From Colwellia sp. (GTDB lineage Bacteria > Pseudomonadota > Gammaproteobacteria > Enterobacterales > Alteromonadaceae): a DNA stretch of 64,000 bases. The first letter of the stretch is position 1; each line of letters starts with the position of its first letter. The DNA is taken from contig NVWU01000009.1 of assembly GCA_002733765.1 (NCBI GenBank), positions 62,001 through 126,000 of the forward strand, given 5' to 3'. Shown here in pieces: positions 8,648 to 18,740 of the stretch. Position numbers and translations under genes: made by a program. Under the pieces are notes generated by a model, which was not told where the DNA came from, searched no databases, and saw nothing but the letters and a program-made list of their open reading frames with translations.

Positions 8648-9175
8648 TTAATAACTTTTACTATCAAGCTGCTTATCACTGTATTCTAATTTTTTATAAT
8701 CTTTACCGGCTGCATCGGCAAGTTCTGCAGGCATATAATTTTCGTCATGCTTCGCTAATACTTCACTCGCTTCTACATATAACTCACCGGATGAACTACG
8801 CGTTAAGGTACCATTGGCAACAATGCCTTGTCCCTCGCGAAATAAGTCAGGCAAAATACCTTCGTAATGAACACTAATCACCAAGTCACTCTCATCAAAA
8901 ACGATAGGCATTTTCATGTCTGATAAGCTAAATGATACTTTTAAACTCTCTGAATCTCGTTTTACAGTATCAGGGACTACTAGCCCACCAATACGAATGC
9001 GCTGACCAACTTTTGGTTTAATGCCGGAGTCTGCTTTTCCTTGGGTGATTTCTGTGGGGTTATAAAATAAATCAATATTTTGGCTTAATGCGTATAACAC
9101 CAAACCCGCAACAACTGCGATGCCAACTAAAACTGAACCGACAATGGTTAAGCGTTTTTTACGACGTGGATTCAT
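8648..9175 (-). CDS. ccmE: Cytochrome c-type biogenesis heme chaperone CcmE
   Basis: A 175-residue periplasmic heme chaperone with an N-terminal anchor (about residues 9-30) and an OB-fold domain. His143 in [10 protein letters not shown] is the residue that binds heme covalently in CcmE, and Tyr147 follows as in the family. It receives heme from CcmC and hands it to CcmF/H. It is the last gene of the minus-strand operon and overlaps ccmD by 4 bp. Confidence 0.95.
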   Translation of the reverse strand: MNPRRKKRLTIVGSVLVGIAVVAGLVLYALSQNIDLFYNPTEITQGKADSGIKPKVGQRIRIGGLVVPDTVKRDSESLKVSFSLSDMKMPIVFDESDLVISVHYEGILPDLFREGQGIVANGTLTRSSSGELYVEASEVLAKHDENYMPAELADAAGKDYKKLEYSDKQLDSKSY

Positions 9176-9420
9176 TCTGTTACCTCTTCAGACAGTTTTG
9201 TTTTTAACTGTTTAGTTTGTTTTTGTCGTTGTTTTCGTACTTGACGAAGTTTGTCTTCTCTTTGTTTACGTTGAGCTATATTTTTGATTACTTGTTTATG
9301 ACCGGTAATTGAAGTCAAAAGTAAGATGAGTAATAATGCTGCGGCTACACCATAGGATAACCAAACATAAAAACCATATCCGCCCATATCAATAAAAGCA
9401 CTAAAGCTATCAAACCTCAT
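9172..9420 (-). CDS. ccmD: Heme exporter protein CcmD
   Basis: An 82-residue protein with the family's short tryptophan/tyrosine-rich start ([13 protein letters not shown]), a single membrane helix (about 18-38) and a long, strongly basic cytoplasmic tail. CcmD stabilises the CcmABC-CcmE complex and helps release holo-CcmE. It overlaps ccmC by 11 bp upstream and ccmE by 4 bp downstream, showing tight translational coupling. Confidence 0.9.
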   Translation of the reverse strand: MRFDSFSAFIDMGGYGFYVWLSYGVAAALLLILLLTSITGHKQVIKNIAQRKQREDKLRQVRKQRQKQTKQLKTKLSEEVTE

Positions 9421-10174
9421 TAGCTTTCTCCTGAGTTAAGTGCTGTGAAACTAGGGTTCTAACCCAAGGTCGAATACTATTTCGTGTTAAAATTTCACTG
9501 CGAAAACGAATGCAGATAATAACGCTAACGAGTAAAATAAAACCAAGAAAACAAAATACAAATGGCCATAGCATATCAACAGACATTGAAGGTCTACCTA
9601 ATTTACTTATCGTTGAGCCTTGATGTAAAGTATTCCACCATTCTACTGAATACTTAATAATGGGTAAATTAATCACGCCAACTAAGGTTAATATCCCGGC
9701 CGCTTTTCCTGCTAAATTTTTATCTTCAAAAGCATTTTGTAATGCGATTACACCTAAATATAAGAATAATAGAATTAGCTCTGAAGTTAATCGCGCATCC
9801 CAGATCCACCATGTTCCCCACATCGGTTTTCCCCATGCAGCGCCAGTAATAAGTGCTATGGCGGTAAACGTTGCGCCAACAGGTGCCATGGCAGCAGCAG
9901 AAGCATCGGCTAATTTAAATTGCCATACTAAGCTGGTAAAAGCAGCAATGGCCATACCAAAATAGATACCCATTGAAAGCGACGCAGCGGGCACGTGAAT
10001 ATAAAAAATACGAAAACTATCGCCTTGTTGATAATCGGCAGGAGCAAATGCTAAAGCCCAAATGAGACCTATAGATAATAATAATGCAGCTAAGGCACTC
10101 AACCAAGGAAGTATTTTTCCAGCAAAGTGATAAGACACTTCTGGGTTTGCGTAGGGATGTAACCATTTCCACAT
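9410..10174 (-). CDS. ccmC: Heme lyase/handling protein CcmC
   Basis: A 254-residue polytopic membrane protein with six predicted spans. The periplasmic tryptophan-rich heme-handling motif is present (WGTWWIWDARLTSE) and conserved histidines occur in the flanking loops (FYIHVPAA near residue 58; LHQG near 183). CcmC places heme onto CcmE at the periplasmic face. It lies third in ccmABCDE. Confidence 0.95.
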   Translation of the reverse strand: MWKWLHPYANPEVSYHFAGKILPWLSALAALLLSIGLIWALAFAPADYQQGDSFRIFYIHVPAASLSMGIYFGMAIAAFTSLVWQFKLADASAAAMAPVGATFTAIALITGAAWGKPMWGTWWIWDARLTSELILLFLYLGVIALQNAFEDKNLAGKAAGILTLVGVINLPIIKYSVEWWNTLHQGSTISKLGRPSMSVDMLWPFVFCFLGFILLVSVIICIRFRSEILTRNSIRPWVRTLVSQHLTQEKANEV

Positions 10175-10207
10175 AGTCTATGTTCTCATTTTCTTTAAAG
10201 TTAATAG

Positions 10208-10897
10208 CTAATTGGTACTGACTTTTAACGCGGCAGCAACAGCAAAAGGTGCTAACGTTAATGAGCCAAAAAATAGCGCGGCAATTATAGCAAGTTGACC
10301 ACTATAAGGTAAGCCAAGTGCAGCGGTATCAATAGCGCTAGTGGCAAAAATTAATACCGGAATATATAAAGGTAATACTAATAAGCTTAGTAATACGCCA
10401 CCTTTCTTAATGCCAACGGTTAAGGCTACACCAATAGCGCCCAGTAAGCTTAATACTGGGGTACCAAGCAATAGCGTTAGTATTAGTGCACTATAGCTTT
10501 GTTCGTTTAGGTGTAAAAGTACCGCGAGTAAAGGCGCAATTAAAATAAGTGGTAAACCGGTGATAAGCCAATGGGCAACAATTTTTGCGAGCACTAATAT
10601 AAAAACAGGTTGTGGGCTTAGTAACATTTGCTCTAAGGAACCATCACTGTGATCAGATTTAAATAATCTATCTAAAGACAAAAGTGTCGATAAAAGTGCA
10701 GCCACCCAGATAATACCAGGTGCAATACGACTTAATATTTGTGACTCTGGGCCAATGCCTAAAGGAAACAAAGTGACAACGATAACAAAAAATAACAATG
10801 GATTTATAATGTCATCTTTATGGCGCATGGCAATGGTTAAGTCACGTTTGAGCACTAAAGAAAAAACAGCGCGATAAGATAGATTAGCCACGGACAT
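10208..10897 (-). CDS. ccmB: Heme exporter permease CcmB
   Basis: A 229-residue membrane protein with about six hydrophobic spans and the family's N-terminal FSLVLKRDLTIAMRHKDDI stretch. It is the permease partner of the ATPase CcmA; the complex is needed to release heme-loaded CcmE rather than being a proven heme pump. It lies 55 bp downstream of ccmA and 33 bp upstream of ccmC in the same direction. Confidence 0.94.
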   Translation of the reverse strand: MSVANLSYRAVFSLVLKRDLTIAMRHKDDIINPLLFFVIVVTLFPLGIGPESQILSRIAPGIIWVAALLSTLLSLDRLFKSDHSDGSLEQMLLSPQPVFILVLAKIVAHWLITGLPLILIAPLLAVLLHLNEQSYSALILTLLLGTPVLSLLGAIGVALTVGIKKGGVLLSLLVLPLYIPVLIFATSAIDTAALGLPYSGQLAIIAALFFGSLTLAPFAVAAALKVSTN

Positions 10898-10952
10898 GCT
10901 ATGTTTGACTCTTTTTTTGATGAGGTCTTCGAAATTGGTTATTCATTATTTG

Positions 10953-11618
10953 CTATTCACCCATATAGTCTAAAGTGATTTTTTTTACTTGCGCAGGAGA
11001 AAAGGTTAGTAAATCTTGATGCGTGGTCAAAATAATACAGCCACCTTGTTTTATGTGCGCCTTAAATAATTGTTCTAATGACTGTACGCCTTGTTTATCG
11101 ATGGCGGTAAAAGGCTCATCTAAAATCCATATGTCCGCAGTTGATTTATACAATCTTGCTAGCGATATTCGTCTATGCTGCCCCGCGCTTAAATGGGATG
11201 CTAAGCTGTCTTCAAAACCCGTTAAGTTCACTTCTGCGAGTGTTTTTTCAATTTCGCTCGCATTAATATGTAAGCCATGCAAAGTCAGATTAAAATTTAA
11301 ATTCTCTTGTGCGGTCATTTCACCTTTTACTCCAGGTAAATGCCCCAGATAAAGTAAATTTTGATGAAACTCTTCGCGAGATTGAGTAATTAATTGATCC
11401 TTATAGAAGATATCGCCTTCATAAGGTTGAGATAACCCCGCTAAAATTCGTAACAAGCTAGTTTTACCTGACCCATTAGGGCCTTCTACTTGCACAATAT
11501 CACCGGCATTTACTTCAACAGTTAACTGATCAAACAGTAAACGTTCTTCGCGAATACAAGTAAGGTTAGAGGCACTGATTAGAGCAGGTTCAGTATTGGC
11601 TGCTAAATTGGCTGACAA
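10953..11618 (-). CDS. ccmA: Heme exporter ATP-binding protein CcmA
   Basis: A 221-residue ABC ATPase with Walker A GPNGSGKT at 46-53, signature LSAGQHRR, Walker B IWILDEP and the switch His in TTHQD. The short length and gene order identify it as CcmA rather than another ABC protein. It is first in ccmABCDE and divergently oriented from ccmF. Confidence 0.94.
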   Translation of the reverse strand: MSANLAANTEPALISASNLTCIREERLLFDQLTVEVNAGDIVQVEGPNGSGKTSLLRILAGLSQPYEGDIFYKDQLITQSREEFHQNLLYLGHLPGVKGEMTAQENLNFNLTLHGLHINASEIEKTLAEVNLTGFEDSLASHLSAGQHRRISLARLYKSTADIWILDEPFTAIDKQGVQSLEQLFKAHIKQGGCIILTTHQDLLTFSPAQVKKITLDYMGE

Positions 11619-11961
11619 GGGAAATATATACTCTTTAACATGTTAAAAATACCCGACAAAGTCTAACCTATGTTTGTCAGCTTTATCTTGATGCAGATCG
11701 TTTTTTGATTTGGATCGTGTTATTACATAGCGCAATATCATACCATAGCTCTATTAAAATCGAATAATAAAACCTATGAGCAAAATTGTAACATTAAGAA
11801 ACAATTGTCTGGGCATTTAACCTGAACTTAGTTAAAAATGTGATAGAATTGCGCCACTATTTTTAGCCTGTTGTATTTATATTCAATGTAAAGTTCATTT
11901 TAAATTTCATTGTTAGAAAAGACAAAGCTGAAAACGTATTAGAGAGTAAACGGAGAAATAA
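11619..11961. promoter_or_regulatory. Divergent ccmA/ccmF promoter region
   Basis: This 343-bp gap separates the two ccm operons and must hold promoters in both directions. The best visible plus-strand candidate is an extended -10 box, TG-A-TAGAAT, at 11841-11849, about 110 bp before ccmF, without a good -35. No Fnr/Crp palindrome was clear by eye. Confidence 0.4.
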
Positions 11962-14019
11962 ATGATTCCTGACGCGGTACCCCAAATAATACCTCATCTT
12001 TTACCTGAACTTGGCCACCTTGCTTTGGTTATCGCTTTTGCTTTTGCGATATGTTTAAGCATTATCCCCCTGGTTGGTGTACACAGTTCACAAAATAAAT
12101 TAATGAGCTATGCTAAGCCTCTTACCTTTGGTATGTTTATTTTTACTGCGATAAGTATTTGTATTTTAGCTTATAGCTTTGTACTTGATGACTTTTCTAT
12201 TAAATATGTCGCTAGCCATTCTAATAGTCACTTACCTTATTATTTCAAAATAAGTGCAGTTTGGGGGGGGCATGAAGGGTCGTTATTGTTATGGGTTTTC
12301 TCTTTAACTGCATGGACAATGGCTGTTGCTGCCTTTTCCAAAAATGTTGAACAAGAGTTTATTGCGCGCGTGTTGGCCGTAATGGGCATGGTAGCAGTTG
12401 CTTTCATTGCTTTTACTTTGCTTACGTCTAACCCTTTTGAGCGTCTCTGGCCTAATGTGCCATTAGAAGGCCGTGATTTAAACCCACTATTGCAAGATAT
12501 TGGTTTAATTATTCATCCGCCATTATTGTATTTAGGCTATGTTGGTTTTGCTGTTGCTTTTGCTTTTGCTGTTGCTGCTTTAATGTCCGGAAAAATGGAT
12601 GCGGCTTGGGCGCGTTGGTCTCGTCCTTGGACGGTTGGCGCTTGGATGTTTTTAACCGTAGGTATTGCTTTAGGTAGTTGGTGGGCATATTACGAACTTG
12701 GCTGGGGTGGCTGGTGGTTCTGGGATCCGGTTGAAAATGCCTCTTTTATGCCTTGGCTTGTTGGAACGGCTTTAATTCATTCATTAGCGGTAACTGAAAA
12801 ACGAGGTACCTTTAGAAACTGGACCGTATTACTGGCTATATTTGCCTTTAGTTTAAGTTTGTTAGGTACCTTTTTAGTGCGCTCTGGGGTTATCACCTCG
12901 GTACATTCTTTTGCTTCAGATCCCTCTCGCGGTATCTTTATTTTAGTTATTTTAGCAATAGCGGTTGGTGGTTCACTCACTTTATATGCCTTTAGAGCAA
13001 GTAATGTGGCTAGCTTTAGCCGGTTTGCCCTCTATTCTCGTGAAACAGCTTTACTTTTATGTAATATCATTCTAGTTGTTGCCGCTACTACCGTGTTGTT
13101 GGGTACGTTATATCCACTACTCGTTGATGCGTTAGGCTATGGCAAGATATCTGTAGGTCCTCCTTATTTTAACGCCGTATTTGTTCCAATCATGAGTTTG
13201 TTATTTGTTGTCATGGGCATAGGCCCCATGATTCGTTGGAAAAAAGCAAAAAAAGGTGAACTTCGTAAACAGTTAATTCAACCATCAGTATTGGCTATTG
13301 TCTTTGGCTTGTTGTTTCCTGTTTTTTACGGGGGTGAATTTAATGCGCTGGTTGCCATGGGAATTACCTTAGCATCATGGGTTTTCTTAGTGGTTATTAA
13401 AGATTTAATCAATCAATATCGTATTAGATCATCACTGGGTTTAGGCCAATGGGGTATGACCGTAGCGCATGCAGGGATAGCGGTTACTATTGTTGGCGTT
13501 ACACTAGTTTCCAGTTATGAAAGTGAAACTAACGTGAAAATGCTACTAAACGAAAGTGTAGAAATATCAGGTTATCAAATAGAATTTAAGGGTGTTATAC
13601 CGGTAGAAGGACCTAATTATAGTGCTGAACAAGGCCAAATTAATGTTTATGAAGTTAACGCAGATGGCGACAATGACTTTGTTACCTTATTAAAACCAGA
13701 ACGTCGTTCTTATCGAGTGCAATCTATGGGCATGACTGAAGCCGGTATTGATGGGGGGTTATTTAGAGATATATATGTTGCCCTTGGTGATCCGCTTGAC
13801 GGTGGTGCGTGGGCAATTCGTGTTCATTATAAACCGTTTGTTCGTTGGATTTGGCTTGGCGCTCTTTTCATGGCTTTTGGTGGTCTCTTAGCCATATTGG
13901 ATAAACGCTACCGTGTTCCCAAGAAAGATAAAAGTAAGCAAAGTCAAACTGCCATAGCAAATAACAAAAACGTTGATGGTGTTAACGGTAATAGCAAACC
14001 TATTGCGGAGTTGTCATAG
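11962..14019 (+). CDS. ccmF: Cytochrome c heme lyase subunit CcmF
   Basis: A 685-residue multispanning protein of normal CcmF length. The heme-handling WWD motif (WGGWWFWDPVENASFMPW, about residues 249-266) and the motif region YFKISAVWGGHEGS (about 91-104) are intact. With CcmH/CcmI it attaches heme to the CXXCH thiols of apocytochrome c in the periplasm. A clear ribosome binding site (CGGAGA) precedes the ATG. Its stop overlaps the ccmG start by one base. Confidence 0.96.
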   Translation: MIPDAVPQIIPHLLPELGHLALVIAFAFAICLSIIPLVGVHSSQNKLMSYAKPLTFGMFIFTAISICILAYSFVLDDFSIKYVASHSNSHLPYYFKISAVWGGHEGSLLLWVFSLTAWTMAVAAFSKNVEQEFIARVLAVMGMVAVAFIAFTLLTSNPFERLWPNVPLEGRDLNPLLQDIGLIIHPPLLYLGYVGFAVAFAFAVAALMSGKMDAAWARWSRPWTVGAWMFLTVGIALGSWWAYYELGWGGWWFWDPVENASFMPWLVGTALIHSLAVTEKRGTFRNWTVLLAIFAFSLSLLGTFLVRSGVITSVHSFASDPSRGIFILVILAIAVGGSLTLYAFRASNVASFSRFALYSRETALLLCNIILVVAATTVLLGTLYPLLVDALGYGKISVGPPYFNAVFVPIMSLLFVVMGIGPMIRWKKAKKGELRKQLIQPSVLAIVFGLLFPVFYGGEFNALVAMGITLASWVFLVVIKDLINQYRIRSSLGLGQWGMTVAHAGIAVTIVGVTLVSSYESETNVKMLLNESVEISGYQIEFKGVIPVEGPNYSAEQGQINVYEVNADGDNDFVTLLKPERRSYRVQSMGMTEAGIDGGLFRDIYVALGDPLDGGAWAIRVHYKPFVRWIWLGALFMAFGGLLAILDKRYRVPKKDKSKQSQTAIANNKNVDGVNGNSKPIAELS

Positions 14020-14579
14020 TGAATAAAGTCATTCGTTTTTTACCACTTATTTTAGTGATAGCGTTGGGTGTTGTACTTTATCGAGGTTTATCGTTAAACC
14101 CACAAGATATGCCGTCAGCACTTGTGGGTAAGACTATGCCTGATTTTTCTTTGGTCACGTTAAAGGACGCCAATAGAACAGTAACCAAGGCAGATTTAGT
14201 GGGTGATATTGTTTTGCTTAATGTCTGGGCAACCTGGTGTCCAACCTGTAAATATGAACATCCTTACTTACTAGAGCTTGCTAATAATGCACAATTAAAA
14301 CCTTATGTTAAATTGTACGGAATAAATTATAAAGATGAGCTTTTACCTGCAAAGCAATGGTTAACTCACTATGAAGATCCTTATCAATTTTCAATTTTTG
14401 ATGAACAAGGTACGCTTGGCTTAGACCTAGGTGTGTTTGGCGCGCCTGAAACCTTTGTTATTGATCATCATGGTATTATTCGTAAACGCTTTGCTGGGGC
14501 TATCGATACCCGAGTTTGGCGAAAAGAATTCGAACCGCTTATTAAACAATTAATTTCTGAAAAGCAGCAGGGTAAATAA
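14019..14579 (+). CDS. ccmG: Thiol:disulfide oxidoreductase CcmG (DsbE)
   Basis: A 186-residue membrane-anchored thioredoxin-fold protein. One N-terminal helix (about 6-22) precedes the redox site WATWCPTC with Cys74 and Cys77; the cis-Pro loop is in GAPETF. It reduces CcmH or apocytochrome thiols for heme ligation and is recharged by DsbD. It starts at GTG, overlapping the ccmF stop by one base. Confidence 0.95.
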   Translation: MNKVIRFLPLILVIALGVVLYRGLSLNPQDMPSALVGKTMPDFSLVTLKDANRTVTKADLVGDIVLLNVWATWCPTCKYEHPYLLELANNAQLKPYVKLYGINYKDELLPAKQWLTHYEDPYQFSIFDEQGTLGLDLGVFGAPETFVIDHHGIIRKRFAGAIDTRVWRKEFEPLIKQLISEKQQGK

Positions 14580-14581
14580 CG

Positions 14582-15103
14582 ATGTTAAATAGACTTTTAT
14601 TTATTGTTGTATTGACTGTTACCGCACTGATGGTGACGAGTGCAGTTAATGCAAGTCCAGTTGAAACCTTTGAATTTAGAGATGAAGTGACAAAAGTACG
14701 TTTTCAAGCGTTAAGTAAAGAATTGCGTTGTCCTAAATGTCAAAATCAAAACTTAGCTGACTCTAATTCTCCTATTGCCGCTGATTTACGTCGTGAACTG
14801 TATGAGTTATTACAGCAAGGTAAAGCCGATAGCGAAATAGTTAACTTTATGGTTTCTCGTTATGGCGAATTTGTTTTATATCGTCCCCGAGTATCAAGTA
14901 TCACTTATATACTGTGGTTTGGCCCAGCCTTATTGATTTTGATCGGCATTATTGTCGTGATTATTATTTTACGGAAAAAATCTACAGTAAAAGAAAAATT
15001 AGTACTCAGTGCGCAGCAGCAAGATAAATTACAACAGTTACTACAAACTAATAAAGTAGATGCTAGCCAAAACTCAAACACCGACAAAAAAGAAAAAGAG
15101 TAG
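14582..15103 (+). CDS. ccmH: Cytochrome c maturation protein CcmH (CcmL-type)
   Basis: A 173-residue protein with a cleavable-looking signal (VNAS around residue 22-25), the family motif LRCPKCQNQNLADSNSPIA with redox Cys50 and Cys53, and one C-terminal membrane helix (about 106-129). It corresponds to the N-terminal half of E. coli CcmH; the TPR half is the separate downstream gene. It starts 2 bp after ccmG. Confidence 0.94.
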   Translation: MLNRLLFIVVLTVTALMVTSAVNASPVETFEFRDEVTKVRFQALSKELRCPKCQNQNLADSNSPIAADLRRELYELLQQGKADSEIVNFMVSRYGEFVLYRPRVSSITYILWFGPALLILIGIIVVIIILRKKSTVKEKLVLSAQQQDKLQQLLQTNKVDASQNSNTDKKEKE

Positions 15104-15112
15104 TTAACCCTT

Positions 15113-16423
15113 ATGGAAATAGTATTAATCATCCTTGTTTTTATCGCCTTACTTCTGTTTATTGTTTGGTTACCCTTCTTTAAAGGAATAAGTAAAGGTG
15201 CGAACAATCTTTCAGCTCAAGAAAACCCTAAAAGCAATATACGTGATGAAACCAACGTTGAACTCTATAAAGAGCATAAAGCTGAAATAGAAAAAGACTT
15301 TAGTGACGGTGGTATTGACGAAGAAAGTTATCAATATTTATTGACTGAACTTGATAGTAGTTTGTTGCAAGATATTGAAGCGGCTAAAAAAGAATCAAAC
15401 GTTATTGTTAGTAGTAAAGGCTTTAGTGTCTTGTGGCCCTTGTCTTTGTCTTTATTTATTATCGCCTTTTCTGTCGCGTTATATTTAAAACAAGGTACGT
15501 TGACGGCGTTAATTGCTACGCCAAGTGCTGATCAGGCAAATCAACCAGCGAAAATGTCAGACGACCAGCGAGCACAACAAGAAAAAATGCTAGCGTACAT
15601 TACCAAATTACAGCAACACTTAGAAAAAAATGAAGATGATGGTGAAGCTTGGTATAACTTAGGACAAACACTTGTGAGTGCCGGTGAGTTTACTATGTCA
15701 ATCAAGGCATTTGAACAAGTCATTCGTATTGAAGGCGAACAAGCTGATTTATTAGGAGCAATCGCACAAGCTCACTATTATCAAAAGAATCAACAAATTG
15801 ATGAACAAGTACAAAACTTAATTGATCGAGCATTAGCGTTAGATATTAATGATCCATCGACTAATATTTTGTTGGGAATGCATAATTTCATTGCGCAAGA
15901 ATACGAAAAATCTATTGGATATTGGCAACGAGTGATTGATGCTAAAAGACAAGGAGTCAATTCAAATGCCTTACAAGAGGCCGTTAACGAAGCAAAAAGC
16001 CGCCTTGGTTTGCCTAACGTAAATAGTAGTAAATCAGTTCAGTCTGCACCGACAAAGCCTGAAGTTACAGGGCCAAAATTAACGGTTAGTGTTAGTTTAG
16101 CGGATGATGTTGTTCAACAGCTAGCGCAAGGTGAGGATCGCGTTGTTTTTATTTATGCTATTCCAACAGATGGTCAGCGTATGCCATTAGCGGCATTAAA
16201 GCTAATGGCAAGTGATTTACCTAAAGTGGTTACCTTAAGTAATGACAATGCCATGTCACCGGCAAATAATTTAAGCAGTGTTAGTAACGTAAATATTTAT
16301 GCCATAGTGTCTAAATTAGGTGGTGTAGGGATAAAGTCAGGTGATTTTAAAGCTGAAATTCAAAATATTTCGGTGAATAATACCGAAATTATTAACCTTG
16401 TTGTTGATAGCTTTGTTGAGTGA
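15113..16423 (+). CDS. ccmI: Cytochrome c maturation TPR protein CcmI
   Basis: The 436-residue protein has an N-terminal membrane helix, a cytoplasmic segment with the CcmI ELYKEHKAEIEKDF region, a second helix (about 104-123) and a periplasmic TPR domain (about 140-290), followed by a beta-rich C-terminal domain. It captures apocytochrome c C-termini and presents them to CcmFH. It starts 9 bp after ccmH and closes the ccmFGHI operon. Confidence 0.93.
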   Translation: MEIVLIILVFIALLLFIVWLPFFKGISKGANNLSAQENPKSNIRDETNVELYKEHKAEIEKDFSDGGIDEESYQYLLTELDSSLLQDIEAAKKESNVIVSSKGFSVLWPLSLSLFIIAFSVALYLKQGTLTALIATPSADQANQPAKMSDDQRAQQEKMLAYITKLQQHLEKNEDDGEAWYNLGQTLVSAGEFTMSIKAFEQVIRIEGEQADLLGAIAQAHYYQKNQQIDEQVQNLIDRALALDINDPSTNILLGMHNFIAQEYEKSIGYWQRVIDAKRQGVNSNALQEAVNEAKSRLGLPNVNSSKSVQSAPTKPEVTGPKLTVSVSLADDVVQQLAQGEDRVVFIYAIPTDGQRMPLAALKLMASDLPKVVTLSNDNAMSPANNLSSVSNVNIYAIVSKLGGVGIKSGDFKAEIQNISVNNTEIINLVVDSFVE

Positions 16424-16478
16424 TCAATTTAACGCAAAGAGTTTCGAACAGTAAAAATTCACCAAGGTAAAACAATTA

Positions 16479-17537
16479 ATGAAATCACGTTTTAGCGCAA
16501 AAAATAATGGCTCTAGCCAACACGGAGAAAATAGCAAATCTGCGCTTAAAGTTGGTGTGTTATTAACGAATTTAGGTTCACCTGCTGCGCCTAATTCAAC
16601 TAAGGTACGCAACTATTTACGTGAGTTTTTATCTGATCCACGGGTAGTTGAAATTCCCCGGGTGATTTGGATGCTGATATTGCATGGTATCGTACTTCGT
16701 TTTCGCCCAAAAAAATCGGCCAAACTGTACCAAAGCATTTGGACAGAGCAGGGCGCGCCATTATTGGTTATTAGTCAGGCTCAGCAACAAAAGGTTGCGG
16801 CACAAATACAACAGCAATTTGGCGAAGATGTCATTGTTGATATAGCCATGCGCTATGGCGAACCATCAATTAGTCATGTATTGCAAAAATTCCAACAACA
16901 GGGCGTAGACAAACTTGTAGTACTACCTTTATACCCACAATATGCAGGTCCAACGACCGCATCTACCTTTGATGCGGTGAGTAAAGAATTACAGCAATGG
17001 CGTTATATACCAAGTCTTCATTTTATTAACAGCTACCATAACAATGCGTTATATATCGAAGCATTAGCAAATTCGGTGGGTGAGCATTTAGCTAAGCAGG
17101 GTATACCCGATAAATTAGTACTTTCTTATCATGGTATGCCGGAGCTATTCTATCAATGGGGTGATCCTTATTTTGATTTTTGTCAAATCACTACTAATTT
17201 ACTTAAAAAAGAATTATTAGCGAGACCATTAGGCTTAACGGATGAACATTTTGTTATGACTTTTCAATCACGTTTTGGTAAAGCAAAATGGTTACAGCCT
17301 TATACCGATGAAACGCTTGCGACTTTAGCGAAAGAAGGCAATAAACACCTTGCTATTATTAGCCCTGCTTTTAGCGCAGACTGTTTAGAAACCCTTGAAG
17401 AGTTAGAACATGAAAACCGTGAGGTGTTTATACAAGCAGGTGGCGAACACTATCATTACATTGCGGCATTAAATGATCGTGATGATCATATTTCGGCATT
17501 AGTTAGTTTATTAACACCGTTATTGAATGAAAAATAA
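16479..17537 (+). CDS. hemH: Ferrochelatase
   Basis: A 352-residue HemH inserting Fe2+ into protoporphyrin IX. Seen are the N-terminal VLLTNLGSPAAP, the catalytic His in LVLSYHGMP, the conserved TFQSRFGKAKWLQPYTDE and the acidic metal path SPAFSADCLETLEELEHE. No C-terminal [4Fe-4S] cysteine cluster is seen. Its place 55 bp after ccmI is sensible, since heme made here feeds cytochrome c assembly, but a shared transcript is not proven. Confidence 0.95.
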   Translation: MKSRFSAKNNGSSQHGENSKSALKVGVLLTNLGSPAAPNSTKVRNYLREFLSDPRVVEIPRVIWMLILHGIVLRFRPKKSAKLYQSIWTEQGAPLLVISQAQQQKVAAQIQQQFGEDVIVDIAMRYGEPSISHVLQKFQQQGVDKLVVLPLYPQYAGPTTASTFDAVSKELQQWRYIPSLHFINSYHNNALYIEALANSVGEHLAKQGIPDKLVLSYHGMPELFYQWGDPYFDFCQITTNLLKKELLARPLGLTDEHFVMTFQSRFGKAKWLQPYTDETLATLAKEGNKHLAIISPAFSADCLETLEELEHENREVFIQAGGEHYHYIAALNDRDDHISALVSLLTPLLNEK

Positions 17538-17605
17538 AGGTAAAAAAGGTCAATAGAATAAATAAAAATCAATTGTTAAAGGGCGTTTTTTGATTTGTTG
17601 ACTAA

Positions 17606-17621
17606 CTGTATATAAACACAG
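17606..17621 (+). promoter_or_regulatory. LexA (SOS) box upstream of dinB
   Basis: The 16-mer CTGTATATAAACACAG fits the gammaproteobacterial LexA consensus CTGT-N8-ACAG at both half-sites. It lies 12 bp before the chosen dinB start, so LexA binding would block transcription or initiation. Together with the gene identity this is a strong call. Confidence 0.85.
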
Positions 17622-17633
17622 TAAACTGTGGTA

Positions 17634-18740
17634 ATGAAAAGTTTATCACCGAAAAAGCCGATTGTAAAAAAAATTATTCATGTCGACATGGATTGTTTCT
17701 ATGCCGCAGTCGAAATGCGAGATTTTCCTGAGTATCGTGATATTCCGTTAGCGGTTGGTGGCGATGGCCCTCGTAGTGTACTTTGTACTTGTAATTATAT
17801 TGCGCGACAATTTGGTGTTCGTTCGGCCATGTCAGCAATTAAAGCGAAACAGCTTTGTCCGGAGTTAAAAATTGTGCATGGGCGTATGGCTGTTTATAAG
17901 GAAGTTTCGGACCATATCCGTGAAATATTTTCCCGCTATACTGACTTAATTGAACCCTTATCTCTTGATGAAGCTTATCTTGATGTATCTAATACTACTC
18001 ACTGCCAAGGTAGTGCTACCTTAATTGCCGAACAAATTCGTACTGATATTTTTAATGAATTAAATTTAACTGCCTCAGCAGGTATTGCACCAAATAAGTT
18101 TATTGCCAAAATTGCCAGTGATGAAAATAAACCTAATGGCCAATGTGTCATACCGCCAGATAAAGTAGCGAGTTTTGTTGAAGAGTTACCTCTAAGAAAA
18201 ATTCCTGGTATCGGCCCTAAAACCTTTCAAAAGCTACAGCAGGCAGGCTTTTCAACTTGTCATGATGTCAGAGCTAGTTCAATCGCTAAGCTTACACCGA
18301 TAGTAGGTAAATTTGCGGTTAGCTTGTATCAAAAAGCTCATGGCATTGATAACCGAGAGCTTGAAGTGAGCAGGCAACGTAAATCATTAGCCATTGAAAC
18401 AACCTTAGCGGTAGATATATACACTGAAAAAGAGTGTTTTGCTGTGATTAAACAATTACTACCTAAGCTATTGGCGCGTTTAAATAAAGTAAGTAATCTT
18501 AAAATAGTTCGTCAAGGTATCAAACTTAAGTTTACGGACTTTAACCAAACTACCGTTGAGCAGCAAAGCTTATCGCCTGATCAACAAACTTATATGACCT
18601 TGTTATCAAAAGCGCACACCAGAGCTAATAAAAATGGCATGCAGCGTGGTATACGTTTGGTGGGATTAACCTTAGGCTTTGCGGAACCTTGTGTAGAATC
18701 TAAGGTAATGGCTAAACAGATGATGTTACCTAGCTTATAA
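17634..18740 (+). CDS. dinB: DNA polymerase IV (Y-family translesion polymerase)
   Basis: About 368 residues, slightly longer than E. coli Pol IV because of a basic 12-residue N-terminal lead. The palm motifs HVDMDCFYAAVE and SLDEAYLDVS carry the three catalytic acidic residues; KIPGIGPKT is the helix-hairpin-helix of the thumb and the little-finger domain follows. The ATG at 17634 was preferred; an in-frame GTG at 17628 is possible. An SOS box directly upstream predicts induction by DNA damage. The last residues (MMLPSL) could be a beta-clamp-binding tail. Confidence 0.94.
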   Translation: MKSLSPKKPIVKKIIHVDMDCFYAAVEMRDFPEYRDIPLAVGGDGPRSVLCTCNYIARQFGVRSAMSAIKAKQLCPELKIVHGRMAVYKEVSDHIREIFSRYTDLIEPLSLDEAYLDVSNTTHCQGSATLIAEQIRTDIFNELNLTASAGIAPNKFIAKIASDENKPNGQCVIPPDKVASFVEELPLRKIPGIGPKTFQKLQQAGFSTCHDVRASSIAKLTPIVGKFAVSLYQKAHGIDNRELEVSRQRKSLAIETTLAVDIYTEKECFAVIKQLLPKLLARLNKVSNLKIVRQGIKLKFTDFNQTTVEQQSLSPDQQTYMTLLSKAHTRANKNGMQRGIRLVGLTLGFAEPCVESKVMAKQMMLPSL

